A model generated the notes under the pieces. That model was not told the origin of the DNA. It was given only the letters and a program-made list of their open reading frames with translations, and searched no databases. From contig CANOZK010000006.1 of the NCBI GenBank assembly GCA_947571775.1, positions 16,281 to 80,280 of the forward strand: a DNA stretch of 64,000 bases, read 5' to 3'. The stretch comes from an uncultured Lachnospiraceae bacterium (GTDB lineage Bacteria; Bacillota; Clostridia; Lachnospirales; Lachnospiraceae). Position numbers and translations under genes: made by a program. Position 1 is the stretch's first letter. Every line of letters begins with the position of its first letter. Below are positions 16,805 to 25,623 of this stretch, in pieces.

Positions 16805-17320
16805 TTATATCTGTGCGGGCATCGTCTCCCTGGCCAGTTCTTCCACCAGCGATTTCACAATCCCTTCCTCTGCCTGATTATCCGCAGTCAGACTATAAGA
16901 AATGCCGCCCCACTTCCAGACAGCCAGGTAACTGCTGTCTGATACCCGTATAGGAATCGTATAACTGCCCACCATCGCCTCCGAATCTTCCAATGCTTGC
17001 GCATCCTGTATACCGGTCAAATCCTCTTCTAGCTGCGAAGCCCGATAACTGTACTGGACTTCGTTTCGATCAAATGTTATTTCGGCAATCCGCTCCGAAA
17101 TGATAAAATATCTGGCGTTCTCCGCTCCTGCCGGCGTTTCAATATCCGCGCCTACCTTTGTAAAAGCCCCGTTGCCTTCCACTTCCACCTTGGAAACCTT
17201 TGAGTCGGATACGTTCTCTTTCTGCCCCTTCGGCTCTACATAGCCTTCCCACTCTTCGGAAGCGCACCCGCCAAACAAAACAGATACCGCAAGCATTCCC
17301 AACAGCCAGTATTTCTTCAT
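16805..17320 (-). CDS. Lipoprotein of unknown function
   Basis: 171 residues. A signal peptide ends in the lipobox LFGGC, so the mature protein should be lipid-anchored outside the membrane. The rest is soluble, with a run of beta-strand-like segments (ARYFIISERIAEITFDRNEVQYSYRASQ) and no family I recognise. It stands alone on the minus strand. A second lipoprotein at 18141-18710 has a similar size and layout but no obvious sequence match. Confidence 0.8.
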   Translation of the reverse strand: MKKYWLLGMLAVSVLFGGCASEEWEGYVEPKGQKENVSDSKVSKVEVEGNGAFTKVGADIETPAGAENARYFIISERIAEITFDRNEVQYSYRASQLEEDLTGIQDAQALEDSEAMVGSYTIPIRVSDSSYLAVWKWGGISYSLTADNQAEEGIVKSLVEELARETMPAQI

Positions 17321-17443
17321 ATCTCTACTCCCTGAAACCTTCTTCGTCTTTAGTATAGCACAAGCTCTATCGCTTTTTTGTCGAAAATACGGCTCTGTGA
17401 TACGCTCCCTGCCGTTTCAGCACAGGAAGAGAAAAATCTTTTC

Positions 17444-17722
17444 TTACATCTTTGTAATTTTTTCTATCTCTTTGAATTTATCCATGATGTAGCCAAAATT
17501 TTCCCGTTTGTGAGGAAGAGAACATTGGCTGCAATCCTTGACTCCGGATTTCGTATAACGGAAATTGCCTCCGCACTTGTCCTTTAAGGCGTACAGGGGG
17601 CAATAACAGAACAAACAATTGAAATCTTCCGGTTTATTTGTCTTATGACAGGGGAAATGCTCGCATTTTGTATGAGAAAAAAAAGAATATTCTTTATCCT
17701 TCCAGGAATCTTTATCAAACAT
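17444..17722 (-). CDS. Small Cys-rich metal-binding protein under cobalamin riboswitch control
   Basis: 92 residues with eleven Cys or His likely to bind metal: KCEHFPCHK, FNCLFCYCPLYAL, KCGGNF and DCSQCSLPHK. This matches the 'cysteine-rich small domain' family (PF04071 from memory), found alone or joined to cobalamin-related proteins. AAAGGAG stands five bases before the ATG. The nearest upstream element is a cobalamin aptamer (17899-18075) with a hairpin at 17749-17781, so the gene should respond to B12. No enzymatic role is established; a job in cobamide handling or salvage is an inference from the riboswitch. Confidence 0.8.
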   Translation of the reverse strand: MFDKDSWKDKEYSFFSHTKCEHFPCHKTNKPEDFNCLFCYCPLYALKDKCGGNFRYTKSGVKDCSQCSLPHKRENFGYIMDKFKEIEKITKM

Positions 17723-17748
17723 ATTTACTCCTTTCGGTGATAAGGAAA

Positions 17749-17781
17749 CCCTGGCACAGGAGGAAACAAATCTTGCCAGGG
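17749..17781 (-). terminator. Expression-platform hairpin after the cobalamin aptamer
   Basis: Minus-strand CCCTGGCA and TGCCAGGG pair and are followed by TTTCCTT, 20 bases before the Cys-rich gene's ribosome binding site. Likely the off-state terminator. Confidence 0.55.
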
Positions 17782-17898
17782 CCGCTTATCTCCTGCCGTT
17801 TAATCATGCATAATTCACACGTACAGGCTCATTCCATAAAAATCATTGCATTTTTTCTAAAATGCTTAGATGTACACTTTACACGGAAGCTTCACCTT

Positions 17899-18075
17899 AC
17901 ATATCAAGCAGGTTTCCTGGCTCATGGATCACCGCTCTGCTTTTCCTTCTCATATGCTTTGCATACAATGGCTTTTAAAAACAGCGCTCCCCAAATACAG
18001 TGACCGGATCGCTTAGGACTCTCACCCAATTCCCTCTCCATCTGCTGTTGTGTGCAGCAGAAGCACTTCATATGT
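17899..18075 (-). promoter_or_regulatory. Cobalamin riboswitch aptamer
   Basis: On the minus strand the B12 box AGCCAGGAAACCTGCT (17922-17907), the GGGAATTGGGTGAGAGTCC core, and the CCGGTCACTGT segment occur in the right order. P1 closes by ACATATGAAG at the 5' end pairing with CTTGATATGT at the 3' end. Length of about 177 bases is usual. It lies upstream of the Cys-rich gene on the same strand. Confidence 0.88.
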
Positions 18076-18140
18076 TCTTTGGAATTATGTAAGACGATTA
18101 TAACATACTGCTAAAACTTTGTCAAATATGCAGAAAAATT

Positions 18141-18710
18141 CTATTTCCTGTCAATAGAAAGTGTTTCCAGCACCTGCATAACCTGTTCTCCATAGCCTTC
18201 CCACCAGGATTCAGCACCGTCAGCCTTAATTACATAATCCGTGTATTCTTCTGTCAGGACAAGAAAACTCCAGTAAGGCGCCTGATCATAGACCCCCATT
18301 CTCGCAGGCATTCCATTTATGGTTGTTTCCGTTTCTTCCAGTTCTGTCCCGCATACAGCAAACGAATTCTGATATCCTACAAACACTTCCCCGTCCATCT
18401 TTTCATTCAGACGGAAGCAGATGCCAAACTCGGAGTCCGGGCCGGTATACTCCTCAATGGTGTAAACGGCTTCTTCGGGCAAATCCAGACGAATCCTCCC
18501 TTTCTCACAATCATAGACTACTTTCTGTGGAAAGTCGGGTTTTACTTCTTTTTCTTCCTTCGCTTCCTGGGAAGTCGTATTTTCCGACTGCTGGGCCTTT
18601 AGCGTCTCATCTGCCGTGCCAACAGCAGACGTCTGCGTGGTCGTACTGCCACAGCCAACCGTGTAAAACGCAAGCGCTGCGGTCAAAAATAAAACCCTGC
18701 ATTTTTTCAT
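18141..18710 (-). CDS. Lipoprotein of unknown function
   Basis: 189 residues. The signal peptide ends at a lipobox-like YTVGCGS, followed by a Ser/Thr/Gln/Glu-rich linker to about residue 55 and a soluble domain of about 130 residues (VVYDCEKGRIRLDLPEEAVYTIEEY region). I do not recognise the domain. Single gene; convergent neighbours are absent, and the next gene upstream is the guanylate kinase-like gene on the same strand with a 51-base gap. Confidence 0.8.
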   Translation of the reverse strand: MKKCRVLFLTAALAFYTVGCGSTTTQTSAVGTADETLKAQQSENTTSQEAKEEKEVKPDFPQKVVYDCEKGRIRLDLPEEAVYTIEEYTGPDSEFGICFRLNEKMDGEVFVGYQNSFAVCGTELEETETTINGMPARMGVYDQAPYWSFLVLTEEYTDYVIKADGAESWWEGYGEQVMQVLETLSIDRK

Positions 18711-18761
18711 ATGCTGCTCCTCCTATCGTTTTCATCCATGATCTGTCTGAGTTTTAAACTG

Positions 18762-19349
18762 TTACGACTGTTCCCGAATATATGCGGTAATCTCCCGAAT
18801 ACAGTCTGTAAACGCTGCATTGACAAATCTCCGGATAATTCCTGCTTCCTTTACTTTTTTTTCCGAAAAATCCTCGCTGTCGGCCAGAAATCTCCTGCAC
18901 ATCTCCTGATAACGGGGAGCTGTTTCCTGTTGTTCTCTCAGCAGCGCCCGTCTCAGGCGTTCTCCGTCCTCCACCTCGATATAAATCGGACACATGGTCT
19001 GTTTTCCATAATGGCCTTTTAGCTTCTCGTAAGACTCCAACGTACCAATCCCCAGATAACTGTGAAAAGCCAGATCCATCGCGGCATCATCTGCGGTAAA
19101 ATAAATCCACGGCCCATAGACCGTCTGATAAGTGCGGGACTCTACCACACGCCCCTGCTCCTGAAGCTGCCCAAACCTCTGCTCATCCACAAAATAATAT
19201 TCCTTTCCGTACTCTTCCTCCGCCCGGATCGGCCGGGTGGTATAAAGCATCAGTTTTTTTAGGCCAAGGCCAGACTGCTCCAACAGATAGCGGTAAACAC
19301 TGTCCTTGCCAGAAGCGCTTTTTCCCATAATATAAAAAATTTTATTCAT
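18762..19349 (-). CDS. Guanylate kinase-like P-loop protein
   Basis: 195 residues from the ATG at 19349 (MNKIFYIMGKSASGKDSV). The frame extends 14 codons further but with no ribosome binding site; the chosen start also lacks a clear one, and a TATACT box lies only 11 bases before it, so a near-leaderless message is possible. The P-loop GKSASGKD differs from the usual guanylate-kinase GPSGxGKS. The YTTRPIRAEEEYGKEYYFV segment matches the GMP-binding region. It lies downstream of the PLP decarboxylase on the same strand. The substrate is uncertain. Confidence 0.75.
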   Translation of the reverse strand: MNKIFYIMGKSASGKDSVYRYLLEQSGLGLKKLMLYTTRPIRAEEEYGKEYYFVDEQRFGQLQEQGRVVESRTYQTVYGPWIYFTADDAAMDLAFHSYLGIGTLESYEKLKGHYGKQTMCPIYIEVEDGERLRRALLREQQETAPRYQEMCRRFLADSEDFSEKKVKEAGIIRRFVNAAFTDCIREITAYIREQS

Positions 19350-19468
19350 AATACAGTCAAGTATACCATAAACGGACTTTGAGGAAAACAATCTCTATAT
19401 TTTTTGATTAATGATATTGCCCGTGAACAAATACAAACATTTGTTTCAGAATCGCCGTCAACCCCATG

Positions 19469-20911
19469 TTAAAATAGTTCTTCTCGGATAACGGCTACAT
19501 CCTCGCCAGATATTCCCGTAAGCCCGCGGACTTCCAAGCCGGCATTTCTAGCGTTTCTGACCATCTCTATCAATTCTTCTGTAATCCGCTCCCCAGGCAC
19601 GGCCAGCGGAATTCCCGGCGGATACAAATACAGAAAGTCCCCGGCGACATATCCTGTACTTTGAAAAAAAGGAATGTACACAGTCTCTTGTTCCATTGCC
19701 TTTCCAATGGGACAAACCGCTTCCCCGGAAATCAAAAAAGAATGCACAGAAGAATTTTTCTGCGGGGTCCGCCCTTCCTTCTGCCATGTTTTCTCCGCAT
19801 CTTCCACAGCACAGCACAGCCGCTCATATCCCTCGTCCGTGTCGGCCGCGCTGGTCATGCCCAATACATAAGTTTCCGTTTCCATCTCCATCTGTATGTT
19901 CCATTTTTTTAATAGCCATTCGTAAAACAGATGACCAGATATTTTGCCTCCCTGTACATCCAAAATCAATTTGGAGCGATCCAGATCCCAGGCGGCTCCG
20001 CCGCCGAGCAGCTCCTCTTCCGCCAACTTAGGATACTGAAATTGGGATAACCGCTTTCTCAATCGTTTCAGCCTGGTCACATACGCCTCAAAAAATTTTA
20101 ACCCGGATGCCTGCAATTTTTGGATGCAGGCATCCATGCTTCCCATCAGCAAATAGGAAGGACTGCTGGTCTGGTACATGCCCATGTAGCGTTGTATCCG
20201 CTCCCGGTCTGCCAAATCGCCTTTCACATGAATCAGCGCCGTCTGGGTTAAAGCCGGCAGCGTTTTATGCAGGCTGTGGACCACTACGTCCGCCCCCTGT
20301 TCCAGCGCCGAAACCGGGAAATACTCATGAAATGGAAAATGCGCCCCATGGGCTTCGTCCACAATCAGCGGCAATCCATGGCGGTGAACGATTTTTGCAA
20401 TTTCTTTCACCGGGGAAACCACCCCGTCGTAGGTGGGCGAAGTGATCAAAACGGCTTCTGTCTCTGAGTGCGACGCCAGAGCCGCCTCCACCTGATCGGG
20501 CAATACTGCGCCGTTTAAGCCGTAGGGCAGAATCGTCTCTGGGTATAAATAATGGCTGGTCAACTGTCCGAGACAGACGGCATGGTAAACCGACTGGTGG
20601 CAGTTCCTGGCCATTAACAAGGTGCCTCCATGTGTGGTACATGCTCGAACCGCCGCCAGCAGCGCCCCCGTGCTCCCATTTACACTGTAATACGTCTCGT
20701 CGGCCCCGTAAAGCCTGGCCGCCGCCATCTGGGATTCCCGCAGAATTCCCGTGGGACGATGCAGATAGTCAAAGCCTTCGATTTCCGTAATGTCTTTTGT
20801 CAAATCCGGCAGGAAATCCACGACTTTCTCATTGCGCTTATGGCCCGGCATATGAAACGGATAGATATTCTTTTCGTGATAATGTTCTAATTTCTGATAT
20901 AAAAACTCCAT
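19469..20911 (-). CDS. Orn/Lys/Arg decarboxylase-family PLP enzyme
   Basis: 480 residues. The fold-type I core begins with PFHMPGHKRN, typical of the short (YaaO-like, about 480 residue) branch. The DEAHGAHFPF segment and the PLP lysine in VHSLHKTLPALTQTALIH are intact; a C-terminal domain with YPPGIPLAVPGERI follows. Such enzymes decarboxylate arginine, lysine or ornithine to polyamine precursors; the substrate cannot be set from sequence alone. A guanylate kinase-like gene follows, an order often seen in Clostridia. Confidence 0.9.
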   Translation of the reverse strand: MEFLYQKLEHYHEKNIYPFHMPGHKRNEKVVDFLPDLTKDITEIEGFDYLHRPTGILRESQMAAARLYGADETYYSVNGSTGALLAAVRACTTHGGTLLMARNCHQSVYHAVCLGQLTSHYLYPETILPYGLNGAVLPDQVEAALASHSETEAVLITSPTYDGVVSPVKEIAKIVHRHGLPLIVDEAHGAHFPFHEYFPVSALEQGADVVVHSLHKTLPALTQTALIHVKGDLADRERIQRYMGMYQTSSPSYLLMGSMDACIQKLQASGLKFFEAYVTRLKRLRKRLSQFQYPKLAEEELLGGGAAWDLDRSKLILDVQGGKISGHLFYEWLLKKWNIQMEMETETYVLGMTSAADTDEGYERLCCAVEDAEKTWQKEGRTPQKNSSVHSFLISGEAVCPIGKAMEQETVYIPFFQSTGYVAGDFLYLYPPGIPLAVPGERITEELIEMVRNARNAGLEVRGLTGISGEDVAVIREELF

Positions 20912-21248
20912 ATTTTATTTTTCTTTCCAAAATCCTCCTTGAGTTTATGCTTCGCGGTATATTATGATTATCGGATAAAAAAACAAACATTTAATTTCAT
21001 GAAATGATAAGAAAACGACACGGAAAAAGATATACCTTTTTCCGCTACGGCTGCAGAAAATCTTGATATAAAATTTTGACAAAGATTTATATAAAATCAG
21101 TTCTTTTTTAGACAAATTATATAAAAATATTGATTCTAATTTTAACATACCTGATTTTCTTTTTCAATCTCCTCCACAGAAAAAATTATAACTTTTTCCA
21201 CTCTCAGGATTTGACAAAGGTTTTGGGAAATTTAGGGGGATTTTGTAA
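20912..21248. other. AT-rich intergenic region between divergent genes
   Basis: No gene is supported. On the minus strand TTGTCT (21115-21110), an 18-base spacer and TATAAA (21091-21086) could be the decarboxylase promoter. AGGGGG at the right end is the ribosome binding site of the AP2 protein gene. Confidence 0.45.
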
Positions 21249-22106
21249 ATGGAAATATACCAAAAGCACCACCGCCCGAAAATCGGTATTGGATACCGCG
21301 TCGGGCATCTGACGGTGGCAAATCCCACCAGGCAGCGTAAGAACGGATATACTGTCTGGAGGTGCCGCTGTGACTGCGGCGGAGAACTTTTATTAGATAC
21401 CCGCTGTCTGCAAAGAGGAACCATCGCAGACTGTGGCTGCCTGTCCAAGACGAAGCCTGGACAGCGGGACATTACCAGGATGCGCTTTGGAAAACTGGTG
21501 GCCGTCGAGCCTACGGATCTGCGCGCCGAGGGCACAGTAGTCTGGAAGTGCCGCTGCGACTGCGGCGGGGAAATACTCACTTCCCTGCATCAGTTATGCT
21601 GCGGTTACCGCAAAAGCTGCGGCTGTCTAAGCCGTCCCCCTCTGAAAGATTTTGTTGGAAAGCGTTTCGGGCAGTTAACAGTAATGGCCTATGCGGGCAA
21701 ACAAAATGGGATGCACCGCTGGAGATGCCGCTGTGACTGCGGACAGGAGACAGTCGTGGGACAGACCCTTTTACAGACAGGGCGGACAAAGAGCTGCGGC
21801 TGCTTACAGGCTGAGGCATACCGGGACAATCTCAAACTGGTGGACGGAACATCGGTAACGATTCTGGAAGCCAATAAGAAAAAGCTGAATCGAAACAATA
21901 CCAGCGGCTATACGGGGGTTTACCTGGACCAAAAGCGCAGCAAATGGATTGCGAAGATTGGTTTTAAAGGAAAAACGTATTACCTTGGGGCATATTCTGA
22001 CAAACAGGATGCCATCAAAGCCCGCCAAAAAGGAGAGAAACTGCACGACGATTTTCTGGAATGGTATTACTCAAGGCGTCATCCGTCCAAGATAGGAAAA
22101 ATATAG
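21249..22106 (+). CDS. AP2-domain protein with three tandem Cys-rich modules
   Basis: 285 residues. Three copies of a module of about 50 residues each (about 14-65, 78-127, 137-186) share a hydrophobic G-x-L-x-V opening, WxCRCDCG and a closing CGCL; each supplies five to six Cys that could bind one metal. An AP2-type DNA-binding domain follows at about 217-273 (NTSGYTGVYLDQKRSKW, YLGAYSDKQDAIKAR). AP2 domains in bacteria are mostly found in phage and mobile-element proteins, so this may be a stray mobile gene or a DNA-binding regulator. AGGGGG lies nine bases before the ATG. No endonuclease motif was seen. Function unknown. Confidence 0.75.
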   Translation: MEIYQKHHRPKIGIGYRVGHLTVANPTRQRKNGYTVWRCRCDCGGELLLDTRCLQRGTIADCGCLSKTKPGQRDITRMRFGKLVAVEPTDLRAEGTVVWKCRCDCGGEILTSLHQLCCGYRKSCGCLSRPPLKDFVGKRFGQLTVMAYAGKQNGMHRWRCRCDCGQETVVGQTLLQTGRTKSCGCLQAEAYRDNLKLVDGTSVTILEANKKKLNRNNTSGYTGVYLDQKRSKWIAKIGFKGKTYYLGAYSDKQDAIKARQKGEKLHDDFLEWYYSRRHPSKIGKI

Positions 22107-22135
22107 TTTTTTTATCTCTAAACTAAAACCAAAAA

Positions 22136-22170
22136 AAGCATGTACTTTTCTCGCAGAAAAGTACATGCTT
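22136..22170 (+). terminator. Hairpin after the AP2 gene
   Basis: A 16-base perfect stem (AAGCATGTACTTTTCT with its complement) around CGC, 30 bases past the stop. Its inner part CTTTTCTCGCAGAAAAG recurs at 43615-43631. Confidence 0.65.
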
Positions 22171-22221
22171 GTCTATATATCTGCCAAAAAATAGATTTTC
22201 ATAGAATCTAGCAAAATCGCC

Positions 22222-22250
22222 TTGCAATGTATAGGACAACATGCTATAAT
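22222..22250 (+). promoter_or_regulatory. Promoter of the asparaginase gene
   Basis: TTGCAA, 17-base spacer, TATAAT. The transcript would have a leader of about 160 bases containing the small hairpin AGGGA/TCCCT at about 22370-22387. Confidence 0.75.
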
Positions 22251-22417
22251 TCTCCCTTACAATAGGAAAACGGTTCTTCTGCCAATATCGTCAGCTAAAA
22301 GAAATAAAACAAAAATCGCGGAAGATTTTCCTTATGAAGAACAGCGTTTTAAGGAGTCCAGGGAAATCGCAATCCCTGTTGAACTCACATCAGATTATAT
22401 CAATGAGGCGTTAGAAA

Positions 22418-23413
22418 ATGTCTAAAATTCTTTTACTTGCAACAGGCGGCACCATCGCTTGCCAAGATTCCGCCCAGGGCCTGGCGCCATCGATGGATGC
22501 CCGGCAGATTTTATCCCATATCCCAGAAATCCAGACGCTTGTCCATCTGGAAGCTCTGTCGCTGATGCACACAGACAGCACCGATATGAACCCGGCAGAC
22601 ATGACCCAAATCGCAGAAGCCATCCGGGAGCATTATGAGGATTTCGACGGATTTGTGATCACTCATGGAACGGACACCCTGGCATACAGCGCAGCGGCGC
22701 TCTCCTATATGCTGCGAAATCTGGAAAAACCGATAATTCTCACCGGATCGCAGCTTCCCCTGGAAGACCTGTACACCGATGCCAAACAAAATTTATCCGA
22801 TGCTGTTCGCTTTGCCTGCGCGGGTATCGCCGGGGTATTCCTGGCATTTGACGGCATCCTAATCAGCGGAGTCCATGCCACCAAATTAAAAAGCAAAAGC
22901 ATCGACGCTTTCAAGAGCATCAATTTCCCTGTGATTGCCAAAATCAAGCATGGAAAAATCACTTACTGCCAAGGGCACTCTCTGCTGCCCAGAACAGCCG
23001 GGAAATTTTTCGCCGCGACAAGTCTGCGCTCAAATATCTTTGTACTGAAAATTTTTCCGGGGATCGGATGTGAAATTTTTGACTTTATCCGGGAACATTA
23101 TATGGGCCTGATTATCGAAAGCTTCGGGGTGGGCGGGATTCCCGGTCAAAACCCGGATCTGGTTTCTGAGATACCACGGCTTATCCAGGCGGGCGTTGCC
23201 GTGGTGATTACCAGTCAATGCCTGTACGAAGGCATCGATCTGGATATCTACGCAGTCGGGAAAAAGCTTGCTGGGGAAAACGTGATTTTTGGCGGAGATA
23301 TGACGACAGAAGCGCTTACCATGAAGCTAATGTGGGCTCTTGGCAATTATGACAGACTGGACGATGTAAAAAAATGCATGGAAACTGCGTATTGCGCGGA
23401 TCGAAGCGATTAA
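22418..23413 (+). CDS. ansA: L-asparaginase (type I-like)
   Basis: 331 residues. The first catalytic Thr in LLATGGTIAC and the second in ITHGTDTLAYSA, with the Asp of the same motif, are intact; no signal peptide, so cytoplasmic. It hydrolyses asparagine to aspartate and ammonia. GAGG precedes the ATG by nine bases. The gene is alone between its own promoter and a terminator shared with the convergent threonine dehydratase gene. Confidence 0.93.
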   Translation: MSKILLLATGGTIACQDSAQGLAPSMDARQILSHIPEIQTLVHLEALSLMHTDSTDMNPADMTQIAEAIREHYEDFDGFVITHGTDTLAYSAAALSYMLRNLEKPIILTGSQLPLEDLYTDAKQNLSDAVRFACAGIAGVFLAFDGILISGVHATKLKSKSIDAFKSINFPVIAKIKHGKITYCQGHSLLPRTAGKFFAATSLRSNIFVLKIFPGIGCEIFDFIREHYMGLIIESFGVGGIPGQNPDLVSEIPRLIQAGVAVVITSQCLYEGIDLDIYAVGKKLAGENVIFGGDMTTEALTMKLMWALGNYDRLDDVKKCMETAYCADRSD

Positions 23414-23422
23414 CAGCAAAAA

Positions 23423-23458
23423 CCTCTCACATTTTACCATAGATGTGAGAGGCTTTTG
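23423..23458. terminator. Terminator between the asparaginase and threonine dehydratase genes
   Basis: CCTCTCACA and TGTGAGAGG pair around a 12-base loop and are followed by CTTTTGT on the plus strand; it can serve both converging genes. Confidence 0.75.
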
Positions 23459-23461
23459 TAA

Positions 23462-24673
23462 TTATAAAATCGGGCGGATCACTTTTGGGCGGAATCCCGC
23501 CTTTTCCAGCGCGGATACAATCTGCCGCTTGTGATCGGTCCCAAATGCTTCCATTGTGATTTTCAATTCCACTGCCGCATTCCGGTTGGTGCTGACGAAC
23601 TGGTTGTGATCCAGCTTGATAACATTTCCCTGATTTTCCGCAATTACCGTAGAAACGCGAACCAACTCCCAGGGCTTATCAGGAAGCAGGACGGATACGG
23701 TAAAGATTCGATCCCGCTGAATCAAACCGTGCTGTACCACCGAAGCCATGGTGATCACATCCATATTTCCGCCGCTTAAAATACAGACCACTTTCTTTCC
23801 GGTAAAATCCAGATGCCGCAGCGCCGCCACTGTGAGCAGCCCGGAATTTTCCACTACCATCTTATGGCTCTCCACGATATCCAGAAAAGCGACGATCAGC
23901 TCATCGTCTTCAATCGTGATAATCTGATCTATATTTTCCTGTAAATACGGAAAAATCTTCTCTCCCGGCGTCTTGACCGCCGTGCCGTCTGCGATGGTGT
24001 TCACATGAGGCAGCGTGCAGACCTCTCCTTTCTCCAAGGAAATTTGCAGACAGTTGGCTCCCGCCGGCTCCACGCCAATCACCTTGATATGAGGATTTAA
24101 TTTTTTTGCTAAAACAGACACGCCGGTTGCGAGTCCGCCGCCGCCCACGGGAACCAGGATATAATCCACCAACGGCAAATCCTGGATAATCTCCATGGCG
24201 ATCGTTCCCTGTCCGGTGGCCACTGCCAGATCGTCAAACGGATGGATAAACGTGTATCCTTTTTCGTCTGCCAGTTTGTGAGCATGGCTGCAAGATTCGT
24301 CATACGTATCCCCGTAAAGCACTACCTCCGCGCCGTAATTCTTCGTCCGCTCCACTTTGATCAGCGGGGTTGTAGTGGGCATGACAATAACCGCTTTGAT
24401 GCCAAACGCTTTAGCCGCATAAGCCACCCCTTGGGCATGGTTGCCCGCGGAGGCGGTAATCAGCCCCTGTTTTCTCTCTTCCTCTGTCAGAGTGCTAATC
24501 TTATAGTAAGCGCCTCTTACTTTATAAGCCCCTGTAAGCTGCATATTTTCCGGCTTTAAATACACTTTATTGTCCGTCTGCCCGCTCAAAGACTCGCTGT
24601 AAATCAGCCGGGTTTCTCTGGTTACTTTTTTTACAATTTCCGATGCTTCTTCAAATTTTTCTAATGTTAACAT
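23462..24673 (-). CDS. ilvA: Threonine ammonia-lyase with ACT domain
   Basis: 403 residues: a PLP fold-type II domain to about 320, with the Schiff-base Lys in TGAYKVRGAYYK and the PLP-phosphate loop PVGGGGLATG, then one ACT domain (about 330-403). This short form with a single ACT domain is the usual Firmicute and Clostridial version; it makes 2-oxobutyrate for isoleucine synthesis or propionate-type catabolism. It is 12 bases upstream-to-downstream of ftsY on the same strand, so it may be read with the smc-ftsY operon. Confidence 0.92.
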   Translation of the reverse strand: MLTLEKFEEASEIVKKVTRETRLIYSESLSGQTDNKVYLKPENMQLTGAYKVRGAYYKISTLTEEERKQGLITASAGNHAQGVAYAAKAFGIKAVIVMPTTTPLIKVERTKNYGAEVVLYGDTYDESCSHAHKLADEKGYTFIHPFDDLAVATGQGTIAMEIIQDLPLVDYILVPVGGGGLATGVSVLAKKLNPHIKVIGVEPAGANCLQISLEKGEVCTLPHVNTIADGTAVKTPGEKIFPYLQENIDQIITIEDDELIVAFLDIVESHKMVVENSGLLTVAALRHLDFTGKKVVCILSGGNMDVITMASVVQHGLIQRDRIFTVSVLLPDKPWELVRVSTVIAENQGNVIKLDHNQFVSTNRNAAVELKITMEAFGTDHKRQIVSALEKAGFRPKVIRPIL

Positions 24674-24685
24674 TCTTCTATCCTT

Positions 24686-25621
24686 CTAGACACCTTCTAT
24701 ATTAAATAAAGCTTTTACAAAAGCTTCCGCGTCAAATTTCTGTAAATCGTCGATGCTTTCCCCCACACCGATATATTTTACCGGTATGTTCAGCTCAGAC
24801 TGGATAGCGACTGCAATCCCGCCCTTGGCCGTTCCGTCCAACTTTGTCAGAATAATTCCGGTTAAATCTGCCACTTCGCTGAACTGCCTTGCCTGAATCA
24901 GCGCATTCTGTCCCGTCGTTCCGTCCAGCACTACCAGAATTTCGCGGTATGCCTCTGGATATTCCCGCTCCAGAATCCGGTAAATCTTGCGCAGTTCTTC
25001 CATCAAGTTTTTCTTATTGTGCAGCCGTCCGGCCGTATCGCACAGCAAAACATCTGCATTTCGAGCCTTGGCCGCCGCCACCGCGTCGTAGATAACAGAA
25101 GCCGGATCTGCTCCGTCCTGTCCGCCGATCACTTCCACGCCCGCCCGGTTCGCCCACTGGGTCAACTGTTCTCCTGCCGCCGCCCGGAAGGTATCCGCCG
25201 CCGCCAGGATTACTTTTTTCCCCTGATCTTTTAGCTTTCCGGCCAGCTTTCCCACAGAAGTGGTCTTGCCCACGCCGTTTACGCCGATCACCAGAATCAC
25301 TGATTTTCGGTTTTCAAATTCGTACTGAGTATCTTCCACCCGCATCTGATCGGTGACGCTGTTAATCAAAAGCTGTTTGCACTCTGCCGGATCTTTGATG
25401 TGCTTTTCCGCAACCTGAGCCTTCAGATCCTCGATGATCGCAGTGGTGGCATTGATCCCGATATCTCCCATAATCAGTATTTCTTCGATTTCGTCATAGA
25501 AATCATCGTCAATGCTGGAAAAACCGCTGAAAATGGAATCAATTCCAGACACAATGTTTTCCCTTGTCTTGGCCAGGCCGTTTACCAGCCGTTTAAAAAA
25601 GCCCCGCTTTTCTTCCGCCAT
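24686..25621 (-). CDS. ftsY: Signal recognition particle receptor FtsY
   Basis: 311 residues with a short N domain and the SRP GTPase domain: GVNGVGKTTS (P-loop), DTFRAAAGEQL, DTAGRLHNKKNL and TKLDGTAKGG. It lacks the long acidic extension of the enterobacterial form, as is normal in Firmicutes. It docks ribosome-SRP complexes at the membrane. Its ATG begins two bases after the smc stop. Confidence 0.97.
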   Translation of the reverse strand: MAEEKRGFFKRLVNGLAKTRENIVSGIDSIFSGFSSIDDDFYDEIEEILIMGDIGINATTAIIEDLKAQVAEKHIKDPAECKQLLINSVTDQMRVEDTQYEFENRKSVILVIGVNGVGKTTSVGKLAGKLKDQGKKVILAAADTFRAAAGEQLTQWANRAGVEVIGGQDGADPASVIYDAVAAAKARNADVLLCDTAGRLHNKKNLMEELRKIYRILEREYPEAYREILVVLDGTTGQNALIQARQFSEVADLTGIILTKLDGTAKGGIAVAIQSELNIPVKYIGVGESIDDLQKFDAEAFVKALFNIEGV

Positions 25622-25623
25622 TT

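Noticed and set aside
20945..21148. Minus-strand 67-codon frame in the AT-rich gap
   Set aside because: Composition is that of an intergenic region and it overlaps the likely decarboxylase promoter.
22222..22425. A 67-codon frame before the asparaginase gene
   Set aside because: Its TTG start is the -35 box of a good promoter and no ribosome binding site or family likeness is seen; it overlaps the asparaginase start.
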